64,000 nucleotides of DNA. It comes from Candidatus Latescibacterota bacterium (GTDB lineage Bacteria > JAAXHH01). The notes below the pieces were generated by a model. The model made no database searches. It was not told where the DNA came from and saw only the letters and a program-made list of their open reading frames with translations. How positions within the stretch are numbered: position 1 is the first letter of the stretch; each line of letters opens with the position of its first letter. Shown here in pieces: positions 35,249 to 44,433 of the stretch. The stretch spans positions 815,330-879,329 of the forward strand of contig JAJEEG010000006.1 of NCBI GenBank assembly GCA_022821085.1. The letters are read 5' to 3'. The translations under genes and the position numbers were made by a program.

Positions 35249-37043
35249 CAATCCCACCCACAGGGACCAGCTGTACCTGTTCATCGGTATCGTGACCGCG
35301 CTCTTTCTCCTGCTGGCCGTTCGCCTGTTTTATTTCCAGGTCATTTCGGGCGAGGAGTACCGGGCGCATTCGGAACGGAACCGGATACGGCCCGTCGTGA
35401 TCGAGGCGCTGCGCGGATTGATCATGGATCGGAACGGGGTCGTCCTGGCGGAAAACAGGCCATCCTACACCATCGCCGCCGCTCCATTCGAAACTTCCGA
35501 CGAGACCGTGGACTACCTGGGGGAACTCACCGGCCGGGATGCCCGGGCCATCCGAATGCGTATCCGAGACCCGTCGGTAAACAGGTTCAATCCCATACCG
35601 GTCCAACGGAACGTTTCCTTCGAAATCGCAAGCCGGGTCGAGGAACACCTGCCGGACCTGCCCGGGGTACTCGTTCAGATTACCCCCGGCCGGACGTACG
35701 GCACGGGCAAGCTGGCGAGCCACGTGCTTGGGTACGTATCCGAGATCAACCAACTGGAACTCGAGGATCTGGCAGAAGCGGGGTATCGATCAGGCGACAT
35801 CATCGGGAAACAGGGTGTGGAAAAAGCCTTCGAGCATCACCTCCGCGGCCAGAACGGGCTGGAATTCATGGAAGTGAACGCGCGCGGCCAGGAACTCGGA
35901 CCGTTGCCCGGCATGTCGGCCCTCCTGCCGGTATCGGGAAACAACGTCTATCTGACGCTGGACACGCGGATTCAGGCCGTCGCCGAAGAGGCGATTCCCG
36001 ACAGCCTGGCTGGCGCGCTGGTGGCGGTGGATCCCATGACGGGCGCGGTCATCGCGATCGTCAGCAGGCCGGGATTCGATCCGAACCTGTTTACGGAGCG
36101 GATTCCCCAGGAGACGTGGGATTCGCTGGCCAACCATCCCATGAAGCCCCTGTTGGACCGGACCCTGGACGGGCAGTATCCACCGGCTTCCACGATGAAG
36201 ATCGTAACGGCCTCCGCAGCGCTTGAGGAGCACCTGGTCACGCCGTCCACGCTCTTCCGTTCCTGCAATCGAGGTTACCAGTTCGGAAACCGCTGGGCGG
36301 GGTGCTGGACCAGCGGTCACGGTTCCATGGCGTTCAGGGACGCCATGACCCATTCCTGCGACGTGTATTTCTACCAGGTGGGACACCTGATGGGACTGGA
36401 ACGCTGGGGACGGTACGCGCGGGGCTTTGGCCTGGGGACCCCGACCGGTTACGACGCGGGTGACGAACAGGGCGGCCTGGTTCCGGACACAGACTACTAC
36501 GATCCGGCGGAAAACCGCATGTGGACGCCCGGCAAGATCCTGAACCTGGCGATCGGCCAGGGTGAACTGCTCGTCACACCGCTGCAGATGGCGATGTTGA
36601 CCGCCGCGGTAGCGAACGGAGGCGCGCTTTACCGGCCCTACATACTCGACCGTGTGGAGTCGGCCGGCGGAGAAACGGTGGAAACCGGCGAACCGAGCAT
36701 CAGGGACGCGCTGCCCGTTTCCCCGGAGACGCTGCACCTGATCCGGGAATCCCTGGTTAACGTGGTCAATGAAGGGACCGCGCGGTCGGCGCGATTGCCC
36801 TACGCGCAATTGGCGGGCAAGACGGGCACCGCCGAAAACCCGCACGGCGAGAGTCATTCCTGGTTTGTCGCGTATGCACCGGCCGAATCACCGCGTATCG
36901 CCGTCGCGGCGATCATGGAAAACGCGCCTTCGGGTGCCGCCGTGCCGGTCGTTCGGCGGGTTGTCGACACCTGGCTGTCGCTTGAACCGATACCAGTCGC
37001 CGGCCTGATCGACGCCGGATACACGGAAGATGCCACTCCTTAG
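35223..37043 (+). CDS. mrdA: Penicillin-binding protein 2 (elongation transpeptidase)
   Basis: 606 residues. Membrane anchor about 18-40, dimerisation region (RGLIMDRNGVVLAENRPSY), transpeptidase motifs STMK (S323), SCD (378-380) and KTGT (K533). The SCD in second position is typical of PBP2 rather than FtsI. Works with RodA in lateral wall synthesis; the gene starts inside mreD. Confidence 0.96.
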   Translation: MSVGFSQNDNPTHRDQLYLFIGIVTALFLLLAVRLFYFQVISGEEYRAHSERNRIRPVVIEALRGLIMDRNGVVLAENRPSYTIAAAPFETSDETVDYLGELTGRDARAIRMRIRDPSVNRFNPIPVQRNVSFEIASRVEEHLPDLPGVLVQITPGRTYGTGKLASHVLGYVSEINQLELEDLAEAGYRSGDIIGKQGVEKAFEHHLRGQNGLEFMEVNARGQELGPLPGMSALLPVSGNNVYLTLDTRIQAVAEEAIPDSLAGALVAVDPMTGAVIAIVSRPGFDPNLFTERIPQETWDSLANHPMKPLLDRTLDGQYPPASTMKIVTASAALEEHLVTPSTLFRSCNRGYQFGNRWAGCWTSGHGSMAFRDAMTHSCDVYFYQVGHLMGLERWGRYARGFGLGTPTGYDAGDEQGGLVPDTDYYDPAENRMWTPGKILNLAIGQGELLVTPLQMAMLTAAVANGGALYRPYILDRVESAGGETVETGEPSIRDALPVSPETLHLIRESLVNVVNEGTARSARLPYAQLAGKTGTAENPHGESHSWFVAYAPAESPRIAVAAIMENAPSGAAVPVVRRVVDTWLSLEPIPVAGLIDAGYTEDATP

Positions 37044-37069
37044 CGTCCGGGGAACACGCCTGAAATACC

Positions 37070-38287
37070 ATGGAAACCCATTTAAGCCGCACCCTCGTCA
37101 TCATATCCATCCTTTTGTCCGTGATCGGCATCATCGTGATCTACAGCGCCACGCGGGACGAGACCGGCCTGGGCACGTCCCGATACATGCTGCAGTCCAT
37201 GTGGTTCGTGGCCGGCATCGGGGTGATGTACATCACGTCGGTGTTGCCCATTCGTTTCCTCCAGGCCATTACCATTCCCGTATTCGTCGTGGTGATGATC
37301 CTGCTGGTCGTTGTGCTGGCCTCCGAAACCGTCAAGGGGTCCAGCCGGTGGATCAGACTCGGCTTCATCGGCATCCAGCCTTCCGAACTGGCGAAGATCG
37401 CCGTCATCATGGCGCTTGCGCAGTATCTTTCCCAGTTGCGGACCAACATACACCGGCCTTCGGTCATGGCCACCTGTGGCGTAATCGTGGCGTTGCCCGT
37501 TTTTCTCATCCTGTCTCAGCCCGACCTGGGCACCTCCATCGTCTTCGGGGCGATCTTCTGCGGCGTGCTGCTCTGGGCGGGGTTGAGCGTCCTCCAGCTG
37601 CTGCTCATGGTATCCCCGTTGATCGGTGTCGTGATCGGCGTGGTGAGCGGGTTCGACTGGGTCATCTGGTCCGTATTCATACTGATCGTGGCGGGCATCA
37701 TGTACCTGAAGTGGCCGCCTCGGTTCGTTACCATATTCCTCACGGTCACGCACCTGGCCGTGGGTCTGGGTGCGGAGCCCCTGTGGGATTCGCTGCACGA
37801 CTACCAGCAACAACGCGTCGAAACCTTCCTGAATCCCCAGGTCGACCCAAAAGGCGCGGGATACCAGATCATCCAGTCCAAGATAGCCATTGGATCGGGC
37901 GGACTGCTCGGACGCGGGTTTCTGCAGGGATCCCAGACCAGCCTTGCATTCCTGCCCGAGCAGCACACGGACTTCATCTTCTCGGTCATCGCCGAGGAAT
38001 TCGGTTTCGTAGGCTCGATGGCCGTCCTCATCCTATGCTATGTCTTCATACTCATCGGGATCTATATCGCAATGAACGTCAAGAGCCGGTACCAGAGCCT
38101 GCTCGCGGCCGGCTGCGTATCCGTCTTCACTTTTCACGTAATCATGAACGTGGGGATGGCCGTCGGTGTGCTGCCGATCGCCGGCGTACCCCTGCCCTTT
38201 CTCAGCTACGGCGGCTCCTTTCTGATGACCAGCCTGATCCTGTGCGGTCTGCTGCTGAACGTATGGCGCCATCGATTTGATTACTGA
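37070..38287 (+). CDS. rodA: Elongation SEDS glycosyltransferase RodA
   Basis: 405 residues, about ten membrane helices, 26 bases after mrdA. IVIYSATRD, GIQPSELAKI, LSQPDLGTSIVF, FLPEQHTDFIFSVIAEEFGF and AGVPLPFLSYGGSFL are in SEDS order. It is paralogous to FtsW; the mrdA neighbour identifies it as RodA. Confidence 0.95.
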   Translation: METHLSRTLVIISILLSVIGIIVIYSATRDETGLGTSRYMLQSMWFVAGIGVMYITSVLPIRFLQAITIPVFVVVMILLVVVLASETVKGSSRWIRLGFIGIQPSELAKIAVIMALAQYLSQLRTNIHRPSVMATCGVIVALPVFLILSQPDLGTSIVFGAIFCGVLLWAGLSVLQLLLMVSPLIGVVIGVVSGFDWVIWSVFILIVAGIMYLKWPPRFVTIFLTVTHLAVGLGAEPLWDSLHDYQQQRVETFLNPQVDPKGAGYQIIQSKIAIGSGGLLGRGFLQGSQTSLAFLPEQHTDFIFSVIAEEFGFVGSMAVLILCYVFILIGIYIAMNVKSRYQSLLAAGCVSVFTFHVIMNVGMAVGVLPIAGVPLPFLSYGGSFLMTSLILCGLLLNVWRHRFDY

Positions 38288-38289
38288 CT

Positions 38290-38343
38290 GCTTTTTCACG
38301 CTTGACCGCTGTTTCACGTCTGAATGCTGTTTCACGCCTGTAA
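38290..38343 (+). repeat. 18-bp tandem repeat between rodA and lgt
   Basis: Three 18-base units (38290-38307, 38308-38325, 38326-38343) sharing the core TTTCACG. Located directly after the rodA stop, outside coding sequence. Confidence 0.75.
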
Positions 38344-38373
38344 GCCGGCTAGCGCCGCGAACGAGGAAAGTCC

Positions 38374-39207
38374 ATGCATCCCATCCTTTTTGAGATCGGT
38401 CCGTTCACCGTACGCACCTATGGCCTCTTGCTGGCCGTATCATTCATCGCGGGCATACTGCTGGCACTGAGGCGGTCCAAAGCGCGCGGCTTGAACCAGA
38501 ACCAGATGATCAACATGAGCCTGCTTATCATGGTTGCGGGCATTGTCGGTGCCAGGATCATGTACGTCATACCCCACTGGAACGAGTTCAGCGCGAACCC
38601 CCTCGACATCATCAGTCCCTTTCAAAGCTCCGGTTCGATCGGCCTGACCGGGCTGACCATGTACGGCGGGTTCATCGCGGCCATCCTGGTATCCATCCTG
38701 TACCTGCGCGTGAACCGGTTGTCCATCTGGAAGGCCTGCGACGCCTTCGCGCCGAGTATCGCACTCGGCATCGGCATAAGCCGCGTCGGCTGTTACATGA
38801 ACGGCTGCTGTTTCGGACTGCCCACCGAGTCAGCCCTGGGTGTCGTCTTCCCGGCATTCAGCGCGGCGGGCTCGTTCTACCCGGACGTGCATCTGCACCC
38901 CGCCCAGCTTTACAACGCGGTGCTGGGCTTCGGACTTTTCGGCCTGTTGATGTGGCTGGACCGCAAGCCGAAATACGACGGATTCCTCTTCGCCGTGCTG
39001 CTGATCGCCGAACCCGTCACCCGATTCTTCGTCGATCTCTTCAGGTACTATGAATCGAGCATGACCCTGGGCAGCCTGGGCGGGATGGCCCTGTCCGTAA
39101 ACCAGGGCATCAGCATCGTGCTGTTCGGCATAGGACTCCTCCTCCTGGGATGGGTCAGGAACCGTGCGCGGCAACGCTCGCCGCGAAGCCGGTCACGTCG
39201 CGCGTAA
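38374..39207 (+). CDS. lgt: Prolipoprotein diacylglyceryl transferase
   Basis: 277 residues with about seven membrane helices; GAGGAAAG precedes the ATG. YGLLLAVSFIAG, the GISRVGCYMNGCCFGLPT signature with the essential Arg, and HPAQLYNAVLG match Lgt. Transfers diacylglycerol from phosphatidylglycerol to the lipobox cysteine. The last residues are Arg/Ser-rich. Confidence 0.95.
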   Translation: MHPILFEIGPFTVRTYGLLLAVSFIAGILLALRRSKARGLNQNQMINMSLLIMVAGIVGARIMYVIPHWNEFSANPLDIISPFQSSGSIGLTGLTMYGGFIAAILVSILYLRVNRLSIWKACDAFAPSIALGIGISRVGCYMNGCCFGLPTESALGVVFPAFSAAGSFYPDVHLHPAQLYNAVLGFGLFGLLMWLDRKPKYDGFLFAVLLIAEPVTRFFVDLFRYYESSMTLGSLGGMALSVNQGISIVLFGIGLLLLGWVRNRARQRSPRSRSRRA

Positions 39208-39444
39208 TGAAACCGAGCGCGGCGGCCCTGTCCCGCCACGTTTTAAATACGAGCATCCCCCTGTCCTTTCCCGACAGATAGGAGGAAGGGGACGGCCGCG
39301 CTCCGGGCAAGGACCAAGTCGACCGGTTAGACGGAAGGCGACGGCCGGATTCCGGATATGGTCCGGGCCGGCCGGTCCGGATGTTTCAATGCGCGCCCCA
39401 CTCCTGGTCGTCGATCGTCCATGTCATGGATCGAGCCGGTCTGA

Positions 39445-40182
39445 ATGATACCTAAGGCCATATTTACTCATATGTTACGCACGGTTGGCCAAACGGCCCT
39501 GGACATGGTCTATCCCCCGTGCTGCGTCCTTTGCAAGGTCCGGATCTTCGACGAACGCAGCGCCGTCTGTGACGGTTGCGGATCGGGACTGCTCTCGATC
39601 GATGCGCCGTACTGCGAACGTTGCGCCCAGCCGCTGGGCACCCCGGTGGCCTCGTGTCCTGCCTGCCGGGGCCGGACGTTCTATTTCGAAGGTGCGTTTT
39701 CCGCGTTCGAATTCAACCGGCCGCTTCAGGATCTCATCCACCTGCTCAAGTACCGGAACCGCCCGGGGATCGGCCGGTTCCTGGGATCCCTGCTGGCAAA
39801 AAGGGTTGAACAGGAACCGGGGATACCGCATATTACGGGCGTTTTGCCCGTGCCCCTGCATCCGCTCAGGAGGCGGGAAAGGGGCTACAACCAAAGCGCG
39901 TGCATCGCCCGGGGCATATCGGACGTAACGGGCATTCCGGTGCTCGAAAACGTGCTCGGGCGGGGCCGGAACACACCCACGCAGACCTCGCTGAGTCCCG
40001 AAGCGCGGATGGCCAACGTCTCGGGGGTGTTCGAAGTGGCCCGGGCCGATGCGGTGTGCGGCGCCACGGTAGCGCTGGTCGACGATATATTCACTACGGG
40101 GGCGACGATAGACAGCTGTGCCCGGGCCCTGCTTCAGGCCGGCGCCGGAAGGGTGTTTGCCCTGACTGTCGCGCGCGCCTGA
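39445..40182 (+). CDS. ComF family phosphoribosyltransferase-like protein
   Basis: 245 residues. An N-terminal zinc-ribbon-like region with paired cysteines (CCVLCKV, CDGCGS, CERCAQ, CPACRG) precedes a phosphoribosyltransferase fold (LPVPLHPLRRRERGYNQ, then VALVDDIFTTGATI). This is the ComF/GntX layout; in competent bacteria ComF helps DNA uptake, but no other competence gene is present here and many ComF proteins have unproven roles. A second ATG at 39472 lacks support over the first. The 237-base gap upstream (39208-39444) is GC-rich and shows only a near-palindrome around 39361-39381. Confidence 0.9.
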   Translation: MIPKAIFTHMLRTVGQTALDMVYPPCCVLCKVRIFDERSAVCDGCGSGLLSIDAPYCERCAQPLGTPVASCPACRGRTFYFEGAFSAFEFNRPLQDLIHLLKYRNRPGIGRFLGSLLAKRVEQEPGIPHITGVLPVPLHPLRRRERGYNQSACIARGISDVTGIPVLENVLGRGRNTPTQTSLSPEARMANVSGVFEVARADAVCGATVALVDDIFTTGATIDSCARALLQAGAGRVFALTVARA

Positions 40183-40214
40183 GACCCTTCTGTTTACCTT
40201 TGGCGCGGCGGCAG

Positions 40215-40254
40215 CCCGGCGCCACGGGCAACCCGGCGTCACGGGCAACCCGGC
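40215..40254 (+). repeat. 17-bp tandem repeat between comF-like gene and pfp
   Basis: Copies at 40215-40231 and 40232-40248 (one base different) and a 6-base start of a third. Non-coding; unit length is not a multiple of three. Confidence 0.8.
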
Positions 40255-40293
40255 CCCTTCCGTATCACCTGCACGTGGGAGAGAAGACTTCAA

Positions 40294-41325
40294 ATGCATA
40301 TCGGTATCCTGACGGGCGGCGGCGACTGTCCGGGTCTGAACGCCGCGATCCGGGCGGTAACCAGGCGCTCGATCAAGTCTTATGGCTCGACGGTCCTGGG
40401 CATACGCAATGGTTGGGCCGGACTGATCAACAACGAAACCAGTCCGCTTGATCTGGCCTCTGTGTCCGGGATCCTGCACCGGGGCGGAACCATCCTGGGC
40501 ACTTCCAGGACCAACCCGATGAAGGACGAAGGCAATGTTGAACGAATCAAGGAGAACGTCCGGAAACTGGGCCTGGATGCGGTCGTCGCCATCGGCGGCG
40601 AGGACACCCTGGGCGCCGCGGCCGCGCTTAACGAAGCCGGCATTCCCATGGTGGGCCTGCCGAAGACGATCGACAATGACATCGTTGGAACGGACATGAC
40701 CTTCGGGTTCGACACGGCGGTCACGATCGCCACCGACGCCATCGACCGGCTGCATACTACCGCGGAGTCCCACCACCGGGTGATGGTCATCGAGGTGATG
40801 GGCAGGCATACGGGGTGGATCGCCATCAAGTCGGGTATCGCCGGCGGGGCGGACTGCATACTGATCCCGGAGGTCCCCATGGACCTGGACGAGGTCTGCG
40901 CGCTCGTCAAGCAGCGCATCGACCGGGGCAAGACATTCAGCCTCGTCGTGGTCGCCGAGGGCTTCACGATGAAGGACACTCCGGGTCAGGTGACCCAGGA
41001 TGACCAGGTCGATGAGTTCGGTCACGTGCGGTTGGGCGGTATCGGAGAAGTGGTCGGCGCCGAGATCGAACGGCGGGCGGGCATAGAAACCAGGGTGACC
41101 ATCCTGGGGTATATTCAGCGCGGCGGATCGCCCACGCCCTACGACCGCGTCCTGGCGACGAGGTACGGCGTGACTGCGGCCGACCTCGTGCACGACGGGG
41201 ATTTCGGCAAGATGGTGGCGCTCAAGGGCTCGAGGATCGAGAGCGTGCCGCTGGCCGAAGTGACCGGCCGGATCCGCACGGTCGACATGGAGCTGTATGA
41301 CATTGCCCAGGTATTCTTCGGTTAG
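40294..41325 (+). CDS. pfp: 6-phosphofructokinase, PfkA family group III, pyrophosphate-type residues
   Basis: 343 residues. N-terminal GILTGGGDCPGLNAAIR, substrate loops PKTIDNDI and MGRHTGW, and late YIQRGGSPTPYDR. In this family the phosphoryl donor follows residues 104 and 124: ATP enzymes of the E. coli type have Gly/Gly, PPi enzymes have Asp/Lys. Here GGEDT puts Asp at 104 and PKTID puts Lys at 124, the PPi-dependent pair seen in the Amycolatopsis enzyme. I therefore predict reversible, PPi-using phosphorylation of fructose 6-phosphate. Followed by tpiA after 18 bases. Confidence 0.88.
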   Translation: MHIGILTGGGDCPGLNAAIRAVTRRSIKSYGSTVLGIRNGWAGLINNETSPLDLASVSGILHRGGTILGTSRTNPMKDEGNVERIKENVRKLGLDAVVAIGGEDTLGAAAALNEAGIPMVGLPKTIDNDIVGTDMTFGFDTAVTIATDAIDRLHTTAESHHRVMVIEVMGRHTGWIAIKSGIAGGADCILIPEVPMDLDEVCALVKQRIDRGKTFSLVVVAEGFTMKDTPGQVTQDDQVDEFGHVRLGGIGEVVGAEIERRAGIETRVTILGYIQRGGSPTPYDRVLATRYGVTAADLVHDGDFGKMVALKGSRIESVPLAEVTGRIRTVDMELYDIAQVFFG

Positions 41326-41343
41326 CCTGCCAATGGAGCCACT

Positions 41344-42129
41344 GTGAATACGTCGGCGCGCCGGCTGATCATCGCCGGCAACTGGAAAATGCATACCGAC
41401 CTGGTCGAAGGCGCTTCGCTGGTCGCCGAGGTGATCGAACGCATGGAATCACTCGCCCTGGCCGCGGACCTGGTATTGTGCCCGCCTTTTACCCACCTGA
41501 CCGTGGCGGCCACGCAGCTTTCCGGCAGTTCCATATCACTGGGCGCCCAGCACATGCACGACGCCCCGGAAGGCGCGTACACGGGGGAAGTGTCGGCCAG
41601 AATGCTGTTGACTTCGGGGTGCGGGTTCGTTATATTGGGGCACTCCGAAAGACGGACGTATTTCGATGAAACGAACGAGTCCGTCAACGGCAAAGTGAGA
41701 TCGGCGATTTCAGCGGGTCTCACACCGATCCTGTGCGTCGGGGAGACGCTTGAGGACCGTGAAGCCGGCCGTACCGAGGAGGTAGTCGGCGAACAGGTTC
41801 GAGCGGGTCTGTCCGGTGCGGAACCCGGGACGGCCGACGGTCTCGTCCTGGCTTACGAACCGGTCTGGGCGATCGGGACCGGCAGGGTGGCTACCCCCGA
41901 TCAGGCCGACCGGGTACACGGTCATTTGAGGAAGGTGATCGCGGACCTGTTCGGCGACGAATTCGCAGGCCGGATCCGAATTCAGTACGGAGGCAGCGTC
42001 AAGCCTGAAAACGCGGGCGCATTGATGGCCCGGCCCCACATCGACGGCGCGCTCGTGGGTGGTGCCAGCCTGGACGCCTCCTCGTTCGAGGCCATCGTCC
42101 GGGCCGGACTGGGAATCAATGGCGGCTAG
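41344..42129 (+). CDS. tpiA: Triosephosphate isomerase
   Basis: 261 residues from GTG 41344 with GGAG just upstream. GNWKMH (substrate Lys), LGHSERR (catalytic His), AYEPVWAIGTG (catalytic Glu) and the phosphate-binding IQYGGSVKPEN and GALVGGASLD are all present. Glycolysis and gluconeogenesis, cytoplasmic. Confidence 0.97.
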   Translation: MNTSARRLIIAGNWKMHTDLVEGASLVAEVIERMESLALAADLVLCPPFTHLTVAATQLSGSSISLGAQHMHDAPEGAYTGEVSARMLLTSGCGFVILGHSERRTYFDETNESVNGKVRSAISAGLTPILCVGETLEDREAGRTEEVVGEQVRAGLSGAEPGTADGLVLAYEPVWAIGTGRVATPDQADRVHGHLRKVIADLFGDEFAGRIRIQYGGSVKPENAGALMARPHIDGALVGGASLDASSFEAIVRAGLGINGG

Positions 42130-42174
42130 CAGTACCTTATCCGGCCGCCGTTTGCAAACCGAAGGATACATACC

Positions 42175-42546
42175 GTGTTTACCACCGTGGTTGCAGTACA
42201 TGTGCTGGTCTGTCTCGTTCTGATCCTGTCCGTCCTGTTGCAGTCGGGAAAGGGCGGCGGCCTGTCCAGCGCTTTCGGCGCGGGCGGACCTACCGGCGGC
42301 ATGGCCGGCCAGATGTTCGGCGGCCGGGGCGCCGCGACTTTCCTGGGCAAGGTGACCACCGTGCTGGCGACGCTGTACATGCTGATCGTCATCGGCCTGA
42401 ACCTGATCCCCGACGATGCGCAGGGCACGCGAAGCATCATCCAGGAAGAAGCCCTGAGAAACCAGCAGACTTCCCCCGCCCAGGGATTGCCCGACGCGGA
42501 ATCGGGCCTGCCCCCCGCGCCCGGGGAACCAGGGTCCACGCCTTAA
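42175..42546 (+). CDS. secG: Protein-export membrane protein SecG
   Basis: 123 residues from GTG 42175. Two membrane helices (about 3-22 and 59-79) flank the conserved cytoplasmic loop LLQSGKGGGLSSAFG and GRGAATFLGK. Accessory subunit of the SecYEG translocon. The C-terminal 35 residues are Pro/Gln-rich and unconserved. tpiA-secG adjacency is widespread. Confidence 0.95.
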   Translation: MFTTVVAVHVLVCLVLILSVLLQSGKGGGLSSAFGAGGPTGGMAGQMFGGRGAATFLGKVTTVLATLYMLIVIGLNLIPDDAQGTRSIIQEEALRNQQTSPAQGLPDAESGLPPAPGEPGSTP

Positions 42547-42594
42547 TCCATCGACCATCGTGAGGCGGTCCAGCCGCCGGCCGGTCGTCATGAC

Positions 42595-42678
42595 GCCGAA
42601 GTGGTGGAATTGGTAGACACGCTGTCTTGAGGGGGCAGTGGGAGAAATCCCGTCGCGGTTCGAATCCGCGCTTCGGCA
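42595..42678 (+). tRNA. tRNA-Leu (anticodon GAG)
   Basis: Acceptor GCCGAAG (42595-42601) pairs with CTTCGGC (42671-42677), discriminator A. D arm GTGGAAT...GGTAGACAC; anticodon stem CTGTC/GGCAG with loop TTGAGGG, anticodon GAG (reads CUC/CUU); long class II variable arm with TGGGA/TCCCG; T arm CGCGG-TTCGAAT-CCGCG. The 3' CCA is not encoded. Confidence 0.96.
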
Positions 42679-42733
42679 TCCAACCCCTTGTTTCTGTCCC
42701 ACATACCTGTCCTCGTCAACCGGGAGGCGTCCC

Positions 42734-44410
42734 ATGCGTCCGGCGCGTATGCTGTTCTCCCTGATCGCCGGCCTGGCGATCCTGGCGTTTGTCTCCGTAT
42801 CCGCCGGGCAGCCTGGCCAGCCTGGCCAGCAACCGCGCACGAATTCGGTGGGCAAGGTCATGCCTCCCGATGCCGCCCCCCTGTCCCGGCAGGTCATCCG
42901 CGTGATGAACATGGAGCCGCGCAGCATCGACTCCGGCATCCATCCCTATGACGACGAAGGGCTGGTACTGCGACCCTTCGAAACCCTGATGTGGCGCGAC
43001 GAGTTCATGCAGCCCATCCCGGGCGCGGCCGAGCGGTACGAGCGTTCCGAAGACGGCCTGATCTGGACCTTCTACTTGCGGCCCGGCGCCCGGTGGAGCG
43101 ACGGACGACCCGTCACCGCCCACGATTTCGTCTACACGTTCCGTCGGAACATCGATCCCGCATCGGCGAACATTTACGCGAATTTCTACTACGACCTTAA
43201 AAACGCCCGGGCGATCAACCAGGGGCAGATCCCGGACGTGACGCAACTGGGCGTCCGCGCGCTGGACGACCTGACCCTGGTCATCGAGACCGAGCAGCCA
43301 ACGCCCTACCTGCTGTACATCATATCCTTCCCCGATACCTTCCCGGCGCCGCGCTGGGCGATTGAGAAGCATGGCCGCAAATGGACAGAGCAGGGCAAAA
43401 TCGTCACCAACAGTGGATTCAAGATGGCCGAGTGGCTCTCCGGCAGCCACATAAAGTACGTGCCGGATCCCATGTACAATGGTCCCCACAAGCCCTTTCT
43501 GGAACAGGTCGTCCAGCTGTTCCGGGAGCCCGCGGCGGCCAACGTCCTGCCCTACGAAAACGACGAGGTCGATATGGAGGCGGTCGACCTGGCGGAACTC
43601 CACCGTATCCGGAACGACCCCCGCCTCGGCAGGGATATCGTCCGTTCGCCGAGTTACCAGACCTGGTACTTTATTTTCAGGACCCGCGAACCGCCCTTCG
43701 ATGACGTACGGGTGAGGGAAGCCTTTACCCGGATCATCGACCGCGAATCGATCTGCCGCGTGATTCTCCAGGGGGCGGGAATTCCGGCCTATTCCATGAT
43801 CCCACCCGGATTCGACGCCTACGCGGGATCCGAATACGAGCCGATCCAGGGATACGATCCGGACCGGGCCAGGCAGCTCATGGCGGAGGCCGGCTATCCG
43901 CGGGGACGAGGATTCCCGACGGTCGAAACGTGGCTGAGAGCGCCCAATCCCATCACCCGCAGAATCGCCGAGGCGATCCAGGGCATGTTGCGGAATCACA
44001 TCGGGGTGGACATCACCTTCCGCAGCGCCGATATGGGTTCCTACATGAGCGCCCTGTTCGACTGGCAGATTCCTCTCGGATTCATCGCCTGGGGCGCGGA
44101 TTACCTGGACCCGAGGAACATGCTGGACATGACCTGGCATTCCAGGCCGCGGGGGGCGCAGCGCCAGGACTGGACCCATCCCGCCTTCGACGATCTCGTG
44201 GACCGGGCGATCGGGGAAACCGACCCCGCACGGCGCACGGAGATGTACAGGGCGGCCGAACGGATCCTGGTGTCCGACTACGGCGGGGCGTTCGTCTATC
44301 ACCCCATCGGATACGGCCTGCGCAAGCCCTGGTTGAAGGGGTACTCCAGGCGGTCCGACGGGACCGTGGGAAGCCTGCTGTGGACCGAAGTCTACATTGG
44401 TGAACGCTGA
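42734..44410 (+). CDS. ABC-type peptide/solute-binding protein (SBP family 5), copy 1
   Basis: 558 residues from ATG 42734, with GGGAGG upstream. A Sec signal peptide (about 1-24, ending VSVSA) exports it to the periplasm. The body follows OppA/DppA: WTFYLRPGARWSDGRPVTAHDFVYTF (about the first 26 residues of the SBP_bac_5 core), PPFDDVRVREAF and FDDLVDRAI. The mature N-terminus shares TNSxGxxxPPDAAPxxRQV with the protein encoded at 45683-47437. No permease or ATPase gene is near, so the transporter partner is unknown. A small Gln-Pro-Gly repeat (9-bp unit, 42809-42826) follows the signal peptide. Confidence 0.87.
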   Translation: MRPARMLFSLIAGLAILAFVSVSAGQPGQPGQQPRTNSVGKVMPPDAAPLSRQVIRVMNMEPRSIDSGIHPYDDEGLVLRPFETLMWRDEFMQPIPGAAERYERSEDGLIWTFYLRPGARWSDGRPVTAHDFVYTFRRNIDPASANIYANFYYDLKNARAINQGQIPDVTQLGVRALDDLTLVIETEQPTPYLLYIISFPDTFPAPRWAIEKHGRKWTEQGKIVTNSGFKMAEWLSGSHIKYVPDPMYNGPHKPFLEQVVQLFREPAAANVLPYENDEVDMEAVDLAELHRIRNDPRLGRDIVRSPSYQTWYFIFRTREPPFDDVRVREAFTRIIDRESICRVILQGAGIPAYSMIPPGFDAYAGSEYEPIQGYDPDRARQLMAEAGYPRGRGFPTVETWLRAPNPITRRIAEAIQGMLRNHIGVDITFRSADMGSYMSALFDWQIPLGFIAWGADYLDPRNMLDMTWHSRPRGAQRQDWTHPAFDDLVDRAIGETDPARRTEMYRAAERILVSDYGGAFVYHPIGYGLRKPWLKGYSRRSDGTVGSLLWTEVYIGER

Positions 44411-44433
44411 AGGACCCTGGAGGGAGGCGCGAC

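Noticed and set aside
39361-39381. GC-rich near-palindrome before the comF-like gene as an operator
   Set aside because: It is made only of CCGG-type steps, which arise often by chance at this GC content, and no promoter accompanies it.
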